Below are positions 26,107 to 34,003 of a DNA stretch of 42,061 nucleotides, one piece after another. How positions within the stretch are numbered: position 1 is the first letter of the stretch; the number at the start of each line of letters is the position of its first letter. The notes below the pieces were generated by a model. It worked only from the letters and a program-made list of their open reading frames with translations, searched no databases and was not told the origin of the DNA. The position numbers and the translations under genes were made by a program. Source of the stretch: Oscillibacter sp. (GTDB taxonomy: Bacteria; Bacillota; Clostridia; Oscillospirales; Oscillospiraceae); NCBI RefSeq assembly GCF_028693505.1, contig NZ_JAQUVF010000021.1, positions 1-42,061 of the forward strand, read 5' to 3'.

Positions 26107-26595
26107 ATGAAGAGAATGGCGTTATCAATGCTCCTTGTCCTGTGCATGTTCGCCCTTGTGTCTTGCGGACAAAGCGGAGAATCGCCCGAAACCGCTGAAG
26201 AAAGCGGCAGCGGCGCGGAGGATGGGGAGATCGCGCAGGAAACAGAATGGACCGCCCGGGAGATAGAAGCCTTATTTTGTCAAAAAAACGCCAATGCCGA
26301 CTGGTCCGTCGTTGACTGCGTTGCCGCTGCGGATTTTGCTTTTGAGCGGGTGGGCGTTGTGCTGTTTACAGATGTGAAAGAGCAGACAAGCAATCTCGCC
26401 TTCATGGATCAAGACGGTAATTGCCAGCGGTGTGGAATCCATGCCAAAACGCACATGGAAAGCGAATTGACCTACTTGGGAAACGGTGTGGTCACGGTTC
26501 AATTGGAAACGCAGGACGGCGCTGCGTATACCTGCAAAATCACGTTTTCAGCGGAAGACGGCAATGTGCATTTTGTGGTGGAGGACGATTTGTAA
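26107..26595 (+). CDS. Lipoprotein of unknown function
   Basis: This 162-residue protein has a lipoprotein signal peptide: KRMALSMLLVLCMFALVSCG, lipobox LVSC with Cys20 as lipid site. An acidic, Ser/Glu-rich linker (about 22-48) follows, then a small domain (50-162) with three cysteines (about FCQKN, DCVAA, RCGIH) and beta-rich sequence. ATG 26107 has GAGGGAG upstream. Base use is less GC-rich than its neighbours, so it may be a later arrival. I know no family for it. Confidence 0.65.
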   Translation: MKRMALSMLLVLCMFALVSCGQSGESPETAEESGSGAEDGEIAQETEWTAREIEALFCQKNANADWSVVDCVAAADFAFERVGVVLFTDVKEQTSNLAFMDQDGNCQRCGIHAKTHMESELTYLGNGVVTVQLETQDGAAYTCKITFSAEDGNVHFVVEDDL

Positions 26596-26600
26596 AAAGA

Positions 26601-26643
26601 CGTTTCAGGGCGGCATTGTTAAAAACAATGCCGCCCTGAAACG
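26601..26643. terminator. Large palindromic hairpin between convergent genes
   Basis: A 20-bp perfect stem with a 3-nt loop (CGTTTCAGGGCGGCATTGTT and its complement, 26601-26643) lies 5 nt after the lipoprotein stop and 40 nt after the end of the minus-strand gene. It lacks a clear T-run on either side. A bidirectional terminator is the simplest reading. Confidence 0.55.
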
Positions 26644-26682
26644 ATACGCTGGTTGGAAAGTCGCCGGGGCGCTGCCTCTTTT

Positions 26683-27039
26683 TCACAGGATCAAAAGCAA
26701 GCCAAGCGCCACCAGCAGCTCCTCGTCCGCATCCTCCCGGAAGAGAAAGAAGAGAAGGCCCAGAAGCAGAAGATCCCCGGTGTCCACATGGTCCAGATGC
26801 AGCTGGTCCAGAATGTGGCGTAAAAATCCGGTGAGTCCGTCAGTGAAGGCGCCGGACCGTGGCTCCGGACCGCCCGGGGGTGGAGGCGGGGGCGGAGGGG
26901 GCGGCTGCGGTCCGTGCCCCCCCGGCGGCGGTGACTGCGGCCCCCGATTCCCCGGAGGGGGCGGCGGCGTTTGGCGGCGATCCTCCTCCGGAATGTGCGT
27001 ATAGGTGCCGTTGTCGTTTCGAATGTAGCGGTTATACAT
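26683..27039 (-). CDS. Proline-rich small protein with hydrophobic C-terminus
   Basis: This 118-residue protein begins with YNRYIRNDNGTYTHIPEEDRR. It then has a Pro/Gly tract (about 25-60, runs of up to ten prolines) and a hydrophobic, Leu-rich end with acidic residues (GDLLLLGLLFFLFREDADEELLVALGLLLIL). It overlaps the upstream gene by 8 nt. The short YIRN-Q/NGTY opening is found in unnamed Clostridia proteins. I would guess a spore- or envelope-associated role, with no direct evidence. Confidence 0.55.
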   Translation of the reverse strand: MYNRYIRNDNGTYTHIPEEDRRQTPPPPPGNRGPQSPPPGGHGPQPPPPPPPPPPGGPEPRSGAFTDGLTGFLRHILDQLHLDHVDTGDLLLLGLLFFLFREDADEELLVALGLLLIL

Positions 27040-27454
27040 GCCTCACTCCCCCCATCCCGACAAAAATTTTTTGCCCAGATGGAAAAGACGGGCCAGCTGC
27101 AGCGCGCTCGACCTTTTCCTGCCGTTCCTCTTTCAGATAGGGCCGTAGGGCGAAGAGCAGCTGCCGGGCATTGGAGTCCTGCTGGCTGCCCAGCTCCTGC
27201 ACCAGAGGCAGCAGCTTGATCAGGAGCTTTGGGTCCAAACCGCCGGTCAGGGAGGAGAGCAGGTCCGGGCTGAAGTTTGGCATCGACTGTCCGCCGGGGG
27301 CTGCGGGCGTTGGAGGAGGCGGGGGCGGCGACTGCTGCTGGGGCGGCGGCGTCTGCGTCTGCCCGCCGGAGAAGGACTGGGCCAGCTGCATGATCTGGGC
27401 CATGGCGTCCGGATTGGACAGCAGACTATTCAGTTTTTCGTCAAACTCAGCCAC
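27032..27454 (-). CDS. Small helical protein with Gln/Pro-rich linker
   Basis: This 140-residue protein has an N-terminal helix pair (AEFDEKLNSLLSNPDAMAQIMQLAQSF), a Gln/Pro-rich linker (about 33-60), and a C-terminal helical domain (LLSSLTGGLDPKLLIKLLPLVQELGSQQDSNARQLLFALRPYLKEERQEKVERA). The start is taken as GTG 27454. The earlier GTG at 27463 touches the ribosome site (AAAGGCGG). The LLSNPDAMAQIM part resembles SNPAMLQSLM in its upstream neighbour, so the two may be related. Function unknown. Confidence 0.55.
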   Translation of the reverse strand: MAEFDEKLNSLLSNPDAMAQIMQLAQSFSGGQTQTPPPQQQSPPPPPPTPAAPGGQSMPNFSPDLLSSLTGGLDPKLLIKLLPLVQELGSQQDSNARQLLFALRPYLKEERQEKVERAAAGPSFPSGQKIFVGMGGVRHV

Positions 27455-27475
27455 GCCCGTCACCCGCCTTTCCGC

Positions 27476-27733
27476 TTATTTCTGGATCGCTTTGTTGATA
27501 CGCTCTACTAGCTCCGCACCGCCGGGGCTTTGCATGACCTGATTTACCAGCTTTACCATTTCCACGGGATTGCCCCGGGCGGCGGATTGGGCTGCATGCT
27601 GCAAGCCCGCGCCCCGATCGCTCTGGGTCAGCATCTGCATGAGTGCCTGCCCGTCCCGGGACCGCATCAGGGACTGGAGCATGGCAGGATTGCTTTTGAG
27701 CTGTTCGACCAGCCGGGTAGTATTTTCGTCCAT
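27476..27733 (-). CDS. Small helical protein, first of a three-gene cluster
   Basis: This 85-residue helical protein (TRLVEQLKSNPAMLQSLMRSRDGQALMQMLTQSDRGAGLQHAAQSA..., VEMVKLVNQVMQSPGGAELVERI) is made of Leu/Met heptad-like segments. The start is ATG 27733 with GGAGG 7 nt upstream. A longer frame would run through the nth terminator and is rejected. The SNPAML and Met-rich helices recall STI1/Sec-type or UBA-like helix repeats only vaguely. It leads the cluster with the two proline-rich proteins downstream. Confidence 0.6.
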   Translation of the reverse strand: MDENTTRLVEQLKSNPAMLQSLMRSRDGQALMQMLTQSDRGAGLQHAAQSAARGNPVEMVKLVNQVMQSPGGAELVERINKAIQK

Positions 27734-27791
27734 AGTGCCTCCTTGGAGTTCAAAAGATGATCGGTTCCAAAACAGTATATGTTGACAAATG

Positions 27792-27822
27792 AAAAAAAGT
27801 GCCTGCGCAGCCGCGCAGGCAC
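27792..27822 (-). terminator. Terminator of nth
   Basis: On the minus strand, GTGCCTGCGC-loop-GCGCAGGCAC (27799-27822) is followed by seven T's (27792-27798). It lies 10 nt after the nth stop and upstream of the three-gene cluster. Confidence 0.85.
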
Positions 27823-27831
27823 AGAAAATCG

Positions 27832-28470
27832 TTATTTTGCGGCCTTCCCGGTGTCGCAGTCCCGGCGGAGGGGACAGCCCTCGCACTTGGGCGTGCGGGC
27901 GGTGCAGGTGTCCCGGCCGAAGAGGACCATCCGGTGGCAGAAGTCGGAGGATTCCCTGGGCGGAAGGACGGCGCGCAGCTGCCGCTCCACCGAGAGAGGG
28001 TCCTTGGACCCGTCTGTGATCCCCAGCCGGCCCGTGATGCGGATGCAGTGGGTGTCGCAGACGTAGGCGCTCTCGCCGTATACGTCGCCCAAAATCAGGT
28101 TTGCGGTCTTGCGGCCAACGCCCGGAAGGGCGGTCAGCTCTTCCATGGTGCCGGGGACCTTGCCGCCGTGCTCCGCAAGGAGCTTTTGCGCGCAGAGAAC
28201 GATGTCCCGGGCCTTGCTGTTGAAGAAGCCGCAGGAGTGGATGTACGCGCCCACCTCCGCTATTTCCGCTTCCGCGAAGCTCTCCAGTGTGGGAAAGCGT
28301 TCATACAGCGCCGGCGTCACCTTGTTGACCCGCTCGTCGGTGCATTGGGCGGAGAGCCGCACGGCGAACAGCAGTTCATAATCCTTGTCGTATTGCAGGG
28401 AGCAAAGCGCCTCCGGATACAGCTCCTTGAGCGCGGCGATGATGCGGGCGAGGGCGGCTTTCGATTTCAT
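27832..28470 (-). CDS. nth: Endonuclease III (DNA glycosylase/AP lyase)
   Basis: This 212-residue base-excision enzyme removes oxidised pyrimidines. The helix-hairpin-helix is LPGVGRKTAN, with the catalytic Lys; the catalytic Asp is in CDTHCIRI. The C-terminal 4Fe-4S cluster is C-x6-C-x2-C-x5-C (CTARTPKCEGCPLRRDC). The start is ATG 28470 with AGAGGTGA upstream; frames further upstream enter the promoter. It is divergent from rarA and has its own terminator. Confidence 0.96.
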   Translation of the reverse strand: MKSKAALARIIAALKELYPEALCSLQYDKDYELLFAVRLSAQCTDERVNKVTPALYERFPTLESFAEAEIAEVGAYIHSCGFFNSKARDIVLCAQKLLAEHGGKVPGTMEELTALPGVGRKTANLILGDVYGESAYVCDTHCIRITGRLGITDGSKDPLSVERQLRAVLPPRESSDFCHRMVLFGRDTCTARTPKCEGCPLRRDCDTGKAAK

Positions 28471-28498
28471 GGCGTTCACCTCTTGTTGAGATGAAGTG

Positions 28499-28527
28499 AG
28501 TATACCACAAGTTTCGACAGCTGACCA
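28499..28527 (-). promoter_or_regulatory. Probable promoter of nth
   Basis: Minus strand: -10 TATACT (28499-28504) and a weak -35 TGGTCA (28522-28527), 17-nt spacing, 29 nt before the start codon. For rarA on the plus strand only a -10-like TAAAAT (28563-28568) is visible. Confidence 0.5.
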
Positions 28528-28600
28528 GTGAAAAAACCATGGTAATTTTCTGCGAAATATGGTAAAATAAAAAGTCAGGACAGGGAAAGGTGGGATAGCC

Positions 28601-29869
28601 ATGCAGCGCCCTTTGGCGGACGAGATCCGGCCGCAAACATTGGAAGAGGTTGTCGGCCAGCGGCATTTGCTCTCGCCCGGCGCGGTGCTCCGCCGCCTGA
28701 TCGAAAGCGGCACCGATGCCAATATGGTCTTTTACGGACCCTCCGGCACCGGAAAGACCACCATCGCCAACATCATCGCGGCGAAAACCAACAAAACGCT
28801 CTATCGGCTCAACGCCACCACCGCGTCCTTGCAGGATATCAAAGACATCATTGCCGATGTGGGGACGTTGCTGGCGCCCGGCGGCGTGCTGCTGTATCTG
28901 GACGAGATTCAGTATTTCAACAAAAAACAGCAGCAGAGTCTGCTGGAATTTATGGAAAACGGGAAGCTGACGCTGATCGCTTCCACCACGGAAAATCCCT
29001 ATTTCTACGTGTACAGCGCGCTGCTCTCCCGCAGCACGGTGTTTGAATTTAAGGCGGTGACCGCCGAGGAGGCGGAAGCCGCCGTTCTGCGGGCGCTGGA
29101 GGTGGAGCGCGGGCGCTCTCAGCTGCCGCTGGACTGGGAGGACGGGGTGCCGCTTCAGATCGCAACGGCCTGCGGGGGCGATGTGCGCAAGGCCATCAAC
29201 GCTGTGGAGCTTCTCTCTCAGGCGGCGCAGCCCCGGGAGGGGAAGCTTTTCCTGACAAGGGATGATGCTTCACAGGTTGCACAGCGCAGCGCTATGCGCT
29301 ATGACCGGGATGGGGACGCCCACTACGACATCCTCTCCGCGCTGCAAAAATCCATTCGGGGCAGCGACCCGGACGCGGCAGTCCACTATTTGGGGAGGCT
29401 CTTGGAGGCCGGGGACCTGCTCTCGCCCTGTCGGCGGCTGCTGGTGATCGCCGCGGAGGATATCGGGCTTGCCTATCCCATGGCGATGGTGGTGACGAAG
29501 GCCTGCGTGGATGCGGCGCTGCAGGTGGGGCTGCCGGAGGCGCGGCTACCTTTGGCGGAGGCCGCCGTGCTGCTGGCCACCGCGCCGAAATCCAATACGG
29601 CCCACAATGCCATTCTTGCCGCCATGGGTGATCTGCAAAAGGGAAAGAGCGGGGAGATCCCCCGCCAGCTGCAAAACGTCCACGCGGATACCACCGGCTT
29701 CGATAATCAGCAGCACTATCTCTATCCCCACGATTTCCCAAATCGCTGGGTGGAGCAGCAATACCTGCCCGACACGCTGAAAAACGCCCGCTATTACGAG
29801 TGGGGCGACAACAAAACGGAACAGGCCGCCAAGAGCTATTGGGAAAAGATCAAGGGGCGGACGCTGTGA
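28601..29869 (+). CDS. rarA: Replication-associated recombination protein A (AAA+ ATPase)
   Basis: This 422-residue RarA/MgsA protein is a clamp-loader-like ATPase acting at stalled forks and SSB-coated DNA. Walker A is GPSGTGKTT (about 45-53), Walker B LLYLDEIQYFNK, sensor STTENPYF, and the C-terminal tetramerisation domain contains LPEARLPLAEAAVLLATAPKSN and HADTTGFDNQQHYLYPHDFPNRWVEQQYLP. ATG 28601 has AAAGGTGGGA upstream. The 3' end overlaps the convergent S1 gene by 20 nt. Confidence 0.95.
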   Translation: MQRPLADEIRPQTLEEVVGQRHLLSPGAVLRRLIESGTDANMVFYGPSGTGKTTIANIIAAKTNKTLYRLNATTASLQDIKDIIADVGTLLAPGGVLLYLDEIQYFNKKQQQSLLEFMENGKLTLIASTTENPYFYVYSALLSRSTVFEFKAVTAEEAEAAVLRALEVERGRSQLPLDWEDGVPLQIATACGGDVRKAINAVELLSQAAQPREGKLFLTRDDASQVAQRSAMRYDRDGDAHYDILSALQKSIRGSDPDAAVHYLGRLLEAGDLLSPCRRLLVIAAEDIGLAYPMAMVVTKACVDAALQVGLPEARLPLAEAAVLLATAPKSNTAHNAILAAMGDLQKGKSGEIPRQLQNVHADTTGFDNQQHYLYPHDFPNRWVEQQYLPDTLKNARYYEWGDNKTEQAAKSYWEKIKGRTL

Positions 29870-30785
29870 AATCAGTCTCGATGGGCGCTCGCTCGAAGCC
29901 TGGCGGGGAATAGACCCAGTGGGTCAGCGTGCCGTCGGTGATCTGATAGGAAAGCGGTTCCGCCTCCATTGGCGCGGGCAGTTTTTCCACGATGTGCAGT
30001 TTGATCTTCATCCGTTCGGGGCGGATGCTTTTGATGTATACGGAGACGCCGTCTCCCGGCGTCAGCCCCTCGCGCACATCCGCAAGTCCCGAGAGATTTG
30101 GCATAAGCTCGATGAAGCTGCCGTATTCCTTGACGCTGCGGACGATGCCGCGCACCGTCTCGCCGGGGGCAAACCGGCTGGCGGTTTCCATCCACGTGCC
30201 AAGAAGCTCCCGGTGCGTCATGGTGATGCGGCGGGCCTCGCGGTCCACGGACCAGACCACCGCCAAAATCTTTTGCCCCTCACGGAACCGTTCCTTGGGG
30301 TGGGAGATGCGGGAGACGGAGATATGCTCGATGGGCAGCATGGCAATGATGCCGCAGCCGATGTCCAGAAAGACCCCGAAGGTCTCAAGCCGGGTCACCC
30401 GGCAGGTGAGGACCGTTCCCGGAACCAGGTGCTCCATGAAAAACGCCATCGCCGCCTCCTGCGCCGCCCGGCGGGAGAGCAGTGCCATCGGCGCGCCTTT
30501 TTCATCGGCATAGAGCTTTTGAACTGTAAAGCAAGTTTGCTTTCCGACTCTTGATATTACGGAAATATCACGATTTGAACCGCTGATCCAGGGGGCGATG
30601 GCCTCCCCGATGGGGATTTGTCCGGCTATGCTGCCAAGGGGCAGGTGAAGCGTGTGACTGGTGTCGCACCGCTGCACGGTTCCTTCCAGAATGGAGCCTT
30701 GCTCCAGCGCTTCTTTCAGGTCGGACAGTGCATACGTGTTGGGAGGGCGCAGTCCCTCCGGCGGAAAAAGTTGATTCAACGGCAT
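29850..30785 (-). CDS. S1-domain RNA-binding protein (RpsA-like)
   Basis: This 311-residue protein carries about three S1 OB folds: LEGTVQRCDTSHTLHLPLGSIAGQIP (about 35-110), LVPGTVLTCRVTRLETFGVFLDIGCGIIAMLPIEHIS (about 122-190) and FAPGETVRGIVRSVKEYGSFIELMPNLSGLADVRE (about 205-275). It is shorter than a true ribosomal S1 and resembles Clostridia S1-domain proteins with roles in mRNA binding or translation. The start is ATG 30785 or 30797; the first leaves room for AGGATG. It converges on rarA with a 20-nt overlap. Confidence 0.8.
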   Translation of the reverse strand: MPLNQLFPPEGLRPPNTYALSDLKEALEQGSILEGTVQRCDTSHTLHLPLGSIAGQIPIGEAIAPWISGSNRDISVISRVGKQTCFTVQKLYADEKGAPMALLSRRAAQEAAMAFFMEHLVPGTVLTCRVTRLETFGVFLDIGCGIIAMLPIEHISVSRISHPKERFREGQKILAVVWSVDREARRITMTHRELLGTWMETASRFAPGETVRGIVRSVKEYGSFIELMPNLSGLADVREGLTPGDGVSVYIKSIRPERMKIKLHIVEKLPAPMEAEPLSYQITDGTLTHWVYSPPGFERAPIETDFTASAP

Positions 30786-30876
30786 GTTTGATCGCATCCT
30801 ATCTGCCGCGCGTCGCGGCTTGACGTTTTATTGGTATCATATGCACAAGAGGAGACCGGATTGACAGGAGGCGTGT

Positions 30877-31068
30877 ATGGATCTGCATTTGCATGATCGG
30901 GTAGAGTTAAAAAAAGCCCATCCCTGCGGGAGCACCCAATGGGAAATTCTGCGAGTGGGCATGGACATCAGGCTTCGTTGTCTGGGCTGCGGACATGAAT
31001 TGCTGGTGCCACGCAGCAAGGCGGAGAAGAGTATCCGAAAGATCCTGACAAAGGAGGAGAGCGTATGA
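30877..31068 (+). CDS. DUF951 family protein
   Basis: This 63-residue protein matches DUF951: RVELKKAHPCGSTQWEILRVGMDIRLRCLGCGHELLVPRSKAEKSIRKI. Three cysteines (HPCG, CLGCG) may bind zinc, and the fold is probably a small SH3-like barrel. The family is widespread in Firmicutes with unknown function, perhaps nucleic-acid binding. ATG 30877 is preceded by CAGGAGGCG. It overlaps the next small gene (ATGA). Confidence 0.85.
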   Translation: MDLHLHDRVELKKAHPCGSTQWEILRVGMDIRLRCLGCGHELLVPRSKAEKSIRKILTKEESV

Positions 31069-31157
31069 AAAAATCTGCGACCCGGGCCATTGCGCTGGCG
31101 CTGGTGGTGGTGATGATCGTGGCGCTGGTGGCGTCCATGATTATGCCGTTTATTTAA
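31065..31157 (+). CDS. Thirty-residue single-pass membrane peptide
   Basis: The ATG overlaps the DUF951 stop (ATGA) and has AAAGGAGGAG upstream. The peptide starts KKSATR, then a hydrophobic helix (AIALALVVVMIVALVASMIMPFI). The strong ribosome site and coupling argue that it is translated. Its role is unknown. Confidence 0.6.
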   Translation: MKKSATRAIALALVVVMIVALVASMIMPFI

Positions 31158-31300
31158 GAAAAACATCTCATCCAAAGAAAGAGCATTGCTTTTGGCAGGT
31201 GCAGACAGAAAGAGATATGAAGAAGCTGAACATTGCGCTGAAGGCTTTGTGGTAAGTTATTATGGGCATGCGTTCCCCCATGTGGGTAGGGGGGATTTAC

Positions 31301-31387
31301 ATGAATATCACCGGTCACGGTAAAGGGTATTTCTATGACATGGGGACCGAGACCACGGACGCGGTCGTGTTTGGCTTTGGATATTGA
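31301..31387 (+). CDS. Possible 28-residue Gly/Tyr-rich peptide
   Basis: ATG 31301 follows GGGGGGATTTAC, a good ribosome site. The peptide (NITGHGKGYFYDMGTETTDAVVFGFGY) ends 7 nt before a terminator hairpin. It resembles nothing I know. Length is too short to be sure that it is coding. Confidence 0.35.
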   Translation: MNITGHGKGYFYDMGTETTDAVVFGFGY

Positions 31388-31393
31388 CGATAC

Positions 31394-31427
31394 GGCAGCC
31401 ACAAAGCGAGTGTGGCTGTCCCTTTTC
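31394..31427 (+). terminator. Terminator after the short peptide ORF
   Basis: GGCAGCCACA pairs with TGTGGCTGTC (31394-31403 and 31411-31420), followed by CCTTTTCC. Confidence 0.6.
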
Positions 31428-31444
31428 CTATGAGCGTTCTTCGC

Positions 31445-31475
31445 GGGACGGCCTTTTGGCCGTCCCTTTCTTTTT
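31445..31475 (+). terminator. Second terminator upstream of spoIIGA
   Basis: GGGACGGCC-TTTT-GGCCGTCCC (31445-31466) is a perfect 9-bp stem, followed by TTTCTTTTT. It insulates the sporulation operon from read-through. Confidence 0.8.
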
Positions 31476-31508
31476 GCGACGGTATTTCCTGCGGGCCTGC
31501 CCTATAAT
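31474..31508 (+). promoter_or_regulatory. Candidate spoIIG promoter with wide -35/-10 spacing
   Basis: A perfect -10 TATAAT (31503-31508) has no -35 at 17 nt, but TTGCGA (31474-31479) lies 23 nt upstream. The Bacillus subtilis spoIIG promoter is a sigma-A promoter with 22-nt spacing that needs Spo0A~P. The match is suggestive only; no consensus Spo0A box is present here. Confidence 0.4.
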
Positions 31509-31533
31509 GACAGGGTGAAACGGAGGGATGCAC

Positions 31534-32469
31534 GTGACGGTGGTATATGTGGACAGCGTATTTTTGCTCAACGGAGCCATGGATTATCTGCTTCTGCTCC
31601 TCACCGCCCGCCTCGCCGGAATTCCGCTGCGGCGTCGGCGGTATCTTTTGGGTGCGTTGACCGGCGGCGCCTATGCGGTGTCGGTTTTTTTGCCGGGGCT
31701 TTCCTTTCTCGCCTCCACGCCGGTAAAGCTGGCGGTGGGCGTGCTGCTGGCGCTCATTGCATACGGGGGAGAGCGGAAGCTGCTGCGGCTGACGCTTTTG
31801 CTGTTTGCTCTCTCCTGCGCCATGGCGGGCTGCGTGCTGGCGCTGGGTCTGCTGGCGGGGGGCGGCGTACCGATGGTCAACGGTATTTTTTATACGGATG
31901 TGGATGGAACGGTTTTGCTGGTTGCGGCGGCAGGCGCGTATTTGCTGGGGAACGTGGTGTTCCGGGCGACGGCCCGCTGCGCGCTGGAGGGCCGCCTCCT
32001 GCCGGTCCGGATATCTGTCGGAGGGCGGACGGCTGTGCTGACGGCGCTTTGGGACAGCGGCAATACCGTCCGGGACCCGTCGGACGGGCGGCCGGTACTG
32101 GTGACGGCGCCCGGCGCGCCGGAGAGCGTTTTGCCCCCCGGCGTAAGACGGCTGTGCACGCCGGAGCATCTCCGCGCGCCCGCTGATTTGCTGGAGCCGG
32201 TGCTGCTGGCCGCGCCGGGGCTTCGACCGAGGCTGCTCCCGTTTCACGCGGTGGGGGTATCCGGCGGGTTACTGCTCACGGTGCAAACGGATTGGACCGA
32301 GATCGGCGGCGTCCGATACGATGGTCTGCGCCTGGCGCTTTCCCCCACGGAGCTTGGAAATGGATATACTGCCTTGTGGGGCGGTGATGTGAGAAAGGGA
32401 GGATGGCATGAAAGGACTGGTAGATGCATGGCGGCGTCTGCTGATTCGGCTGGGACTGCTGCCGGTTGA
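31534..32469 (+). CDS. spoIIGA: Sigma-E processing peptidase SpoIIGA
   Basis: This 311-residue membrane aspartic protease removes the pro-sequence of sigma-E in the mother cell after septation. The N-terminal half has five or six membrane helices ([24 protein letters not shown]...). The protease domain carries [12 protein letters not shown], with the catalytic Asp at about residue 174, and ends [16 protein letters not shown]...[16 protein letters not shown]. The start is GTG 31534, 7 nt after GGAGG; ATG 31528 touches the ribosome site. The 3' end overlaps sigE by 62 nt, so the protease and its substrate are co-expressed. Confidence 0.93.
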   Translation: MTVVYVDSVFLLNGAMDYLLLLLTARLAGIPLRRRRYLLGALTGGAYAVSVFLPGLSFLASTPVKLAVGVLLALIAYGGERKLLRLTLLLFALSCAMAGCVLALGLLAGGGVPMVNGIFYTDVDGTVLLVAAAGAYLLGNVVFRATARCALEGRLLPVRISVGGRTAVLTALWDSGNTVRDPSDGRPVLVTAPGAPESVLPPGVRRLCTPEHLRAPADLLEPVLLAAPGLRPRLLPFHAVGVSGGLLLTVQTDWTEIGGVRYDGLRLALSPTELGNGYTALWGGDVRKGGWHERTGRCMAASADSAGTAAG

Positions 32470-33112
32470 GGGAGTCCATTACATCGGCGGCTGCGATACG
32501 ATGCCGCCCCCGCTGAGCCGGGAGCGGGAAGCGGAGCTGCTGGAGCGTCTGGAGGACGAGGGGGCCAAAAAGGAACTGATCGAGCACAATCTGCGGTTGG
32601 TCGTCTATATTGCACGGCGCTTTGAAAATACGGGGGTTGGCATCGAGGACCTGATCTCCATTGGGACCATTGGGCTCATCAAGGCGGTGGGGACCTACCG
32701 AACGGAGAAAAATATCAAGCTGGCCACCTATGCTTCCCGCTGCATCGAAAACGAAATTTTAATGTATCTGCGGAAAAATGCCAACCGGAAGGGGGAGGTC
32801 TCCTTTGACGAGCCGCTGAACACGGACTGGGACGGCAACGAGCTGCTGCTTTCCGATGTGCTGGGCACCGACGCAGACATCGTGATGCGCCCCATCGAGG
32901 AGGACGTGGACCGGAGTCTGCTGGCTGCGGCCATCCAGATCCTGACGCCCCGGGAAAAGGAGATCATTACCATGCGCTTTGGGCTGGGCGGCACCAAGGA
33001 ACAGACGCAAAAAGAGGTGGCGGATCAGCTTGGAATTTCACAGTCCTACATTTCCCGCTTGGAAAAACGAATCATTTCCCGTCTGAAAAAGGAAATTTTG
33101 CGCCTGAGCTGA
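32408..33112 (+). CDS. sigE: Sporulation sigma factor E (pro-form)
   Basis: This 234-residue early mother-cell sigma factor is made with a pro-sequence (about 1-28, [33 protein letters not shown], membrane-associated) that SpoIIGA cleaves near YIGG. Region 2 is [43 protein letters not shown], region 4 is [15 protein letters not shown]...[25 protein letters not shown] 32408 has GGGAGGATGGC upstream. It is nearly identical in layout to other Clostridia sigE. sigG, often next to it, is not here. Confidence 0.97.
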   Translation: MKGLVDAWRRLLIRLGLLPVEGVHYIGGCDTMPPPLSREREAELLERLEDEGAKKELIEHNLRLVVYIARRFENTGVGIEDLISIGTIGLIKAVGTYRTEKNIKLATYASRCIENEILMYLRKNANRKGEVSFDEPLNTDWDGNELLLSDVLGTDADIVMRPIEEDVDRSLLAAAIQILTPREKEIITMRFGLGGTKEQTQKEVADQLGISQSYISRLEKRIISRLKKEILRLS

Positions 33113-33114
33113 CC

Positions 33115-33143
33115 TTGACAATCCAAAATGGGTATACTATACT
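33115..33143 (+). promoter_or_regulatory. Sigma-A promoter of the T-box valS operon
   Basis: Consensus -35 TTGACA (33115-33120) and -10 TATACT (33138-33143), spacing 17 nt. It begins right after the sigE stop. The transcript starts near 33150. Confidence 0.85.
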
Positions 33144-33149
33144 AATACG

Positions 33150-33410
33150 GTATATTGGAAGTGCAAGGATGGGGAGCAGTACACGTCGGCGGAAAGCAAA
33201 GAGAGGAAACGGTTTGGTGAAAGTTTCCGTGACGTCGGCGGAGAAGTCGTCCCGGAGCACTGCGGCTGAACGAGTGGAGTAAGCCGCGGCGGATGCCCAC
33301 CGTTATCGGGGAACGGCGCTGCGGCGTCGGAGAGTGCGGGAATTTCCCGAATCCAGGTGGTACCACGGACTTTTGTTCGCCCTGAGCCTTTTGGCTCGGG
33401 GCGTTTTTTT
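33150..33410 (+). promoter_or_regulatory. T-box riboswitch, valine specifier (GUC)
   Basis: The leader has the T-box parts in order: AGTA of the specifier loop (33178-33181), the distal stem-I pattern AGAGAGGAAAC...GGTTTGGTG...GTTTC, a GAA followed by the specifier GTC (33246-33248), and the T-box AGGTGGTACCACGG (33355-33368), then a terminator. Uncharged tRNA-Val pairing with GUC and the T-box bulge would favour the antiterminator and let transcription continue. The specifier agrees with valS, which lies 1.1 kb downstream behind two other genes. Confidence 0.92.
33378..33410 (+). terminator. T-box regulatory terminator
   Basis: CGCCCTGAGCC-TTTT-GGCTCGGGGCG (33378-33403), then seven T's (33404-33410). 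It is the default structure when tRNA-Val is charged. Confidence 0.9.
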
Positions 33411-33427
33411 GTGGAAGGGAGACGGAA

Positions 33428-33991
33428 ATGAACTATTTTGTGGAGACCGTCTATCAGGCGGAGGATATCAAGGGCTTTTACGACGCCTTTTTTTACTCCA
33501 GAAGGGCGGTCCGCACCTTCACAAAAATTTCGCGGGTACTGGGCGTCTTTCTGGCGGGGCTTTGCTTTCTGCTGGCGATTTTGATGGGGAGCAGCGCTGT
33601 TTCCGCCTTTGCGCAGGACGGTGACGGGGAGGTCGGCGGGATTTTGGCGGGCGCAACGCTGTTTTTTCTCGGCATGGGCTGGTTCTTTCTGCAAAGCCGG
33701 GGCGGACCCGTTGGCCGCGCCCGAGCGTGGAAATCCTATCAGCACAAGGGGGAGACGCTGCGCTACCGGTTTGACGTCTATCACTTTACACAGGAATCCA
33801 AGGGCGTGCGCAGCGAACTGGATTATTTCGTGCTCCAGAGCATTTACGAGGACCGGGACCGCTATTATCTGTTTGATTCCCCGCGGACCGCACACATTTT
33901 ACCAAAGCGGGATTTTCAGCAGGGAACGCCGGAGGCGTTTCGGGAGTTTATCAGCCACACCGCCGGTAAGCCGGTAATCAAGATCAGATAA
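33428..33991 (+). CDS. YcxB-like membrane protein
   Basis: This 187-residue protein has two membrane helices near the middle (VLGVFLAGLCFLLAILMGS; GGILAGATLFFLGMGWFFL) and a YcxB-like C-terminal domain (GETLRYRFDVYHFTQESKGVRSELDYFVLQSIYEDRDRYYLF...). The domain is common in Firmicutes and its function is unknown. It is the first gene after the Val T-box, so its expression should follow valine-tRNA charging. Ribosome site GGAAGGGAGACGG. Confidence 0.75.
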   Translation: MNYFVETVYQAEDIKGFYDAFFYSRRAVRTFTKISRVLGVFLAGLCFLLAILMGSSAVSAFAQDGDGEVGGILAGATLFFLGMGWFFLQSRGGPVGRARAWKSYQHKGETLRYRFDVYHFTQESKGVRSELDYFVLQSIYEDRDRYYLFDSPRTAHILPKRDFQQGTPEAFREFISHTAGKPVIKIR

Positions 33992-34003
33992 GGGAGAAAA
34001 CGA

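Larger units (their letters stand above)
31158..31533. other. Intergenic region with two terminators and a possible short peptide gene
   Basis: This 376-nt gap separates the DUF951 unit from spoIIGA. It holds a short ORF with a good ribosome site (31301-31387), two terminators in tandem (31394-31427 and 31445-31475) and a TATAAT box (31503-31508). A 12-codon ORF at 31218 has only a weak ribosome site. A small RNA or peptide transcript ending at the first terminator is possible. Confidence 0.4.
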
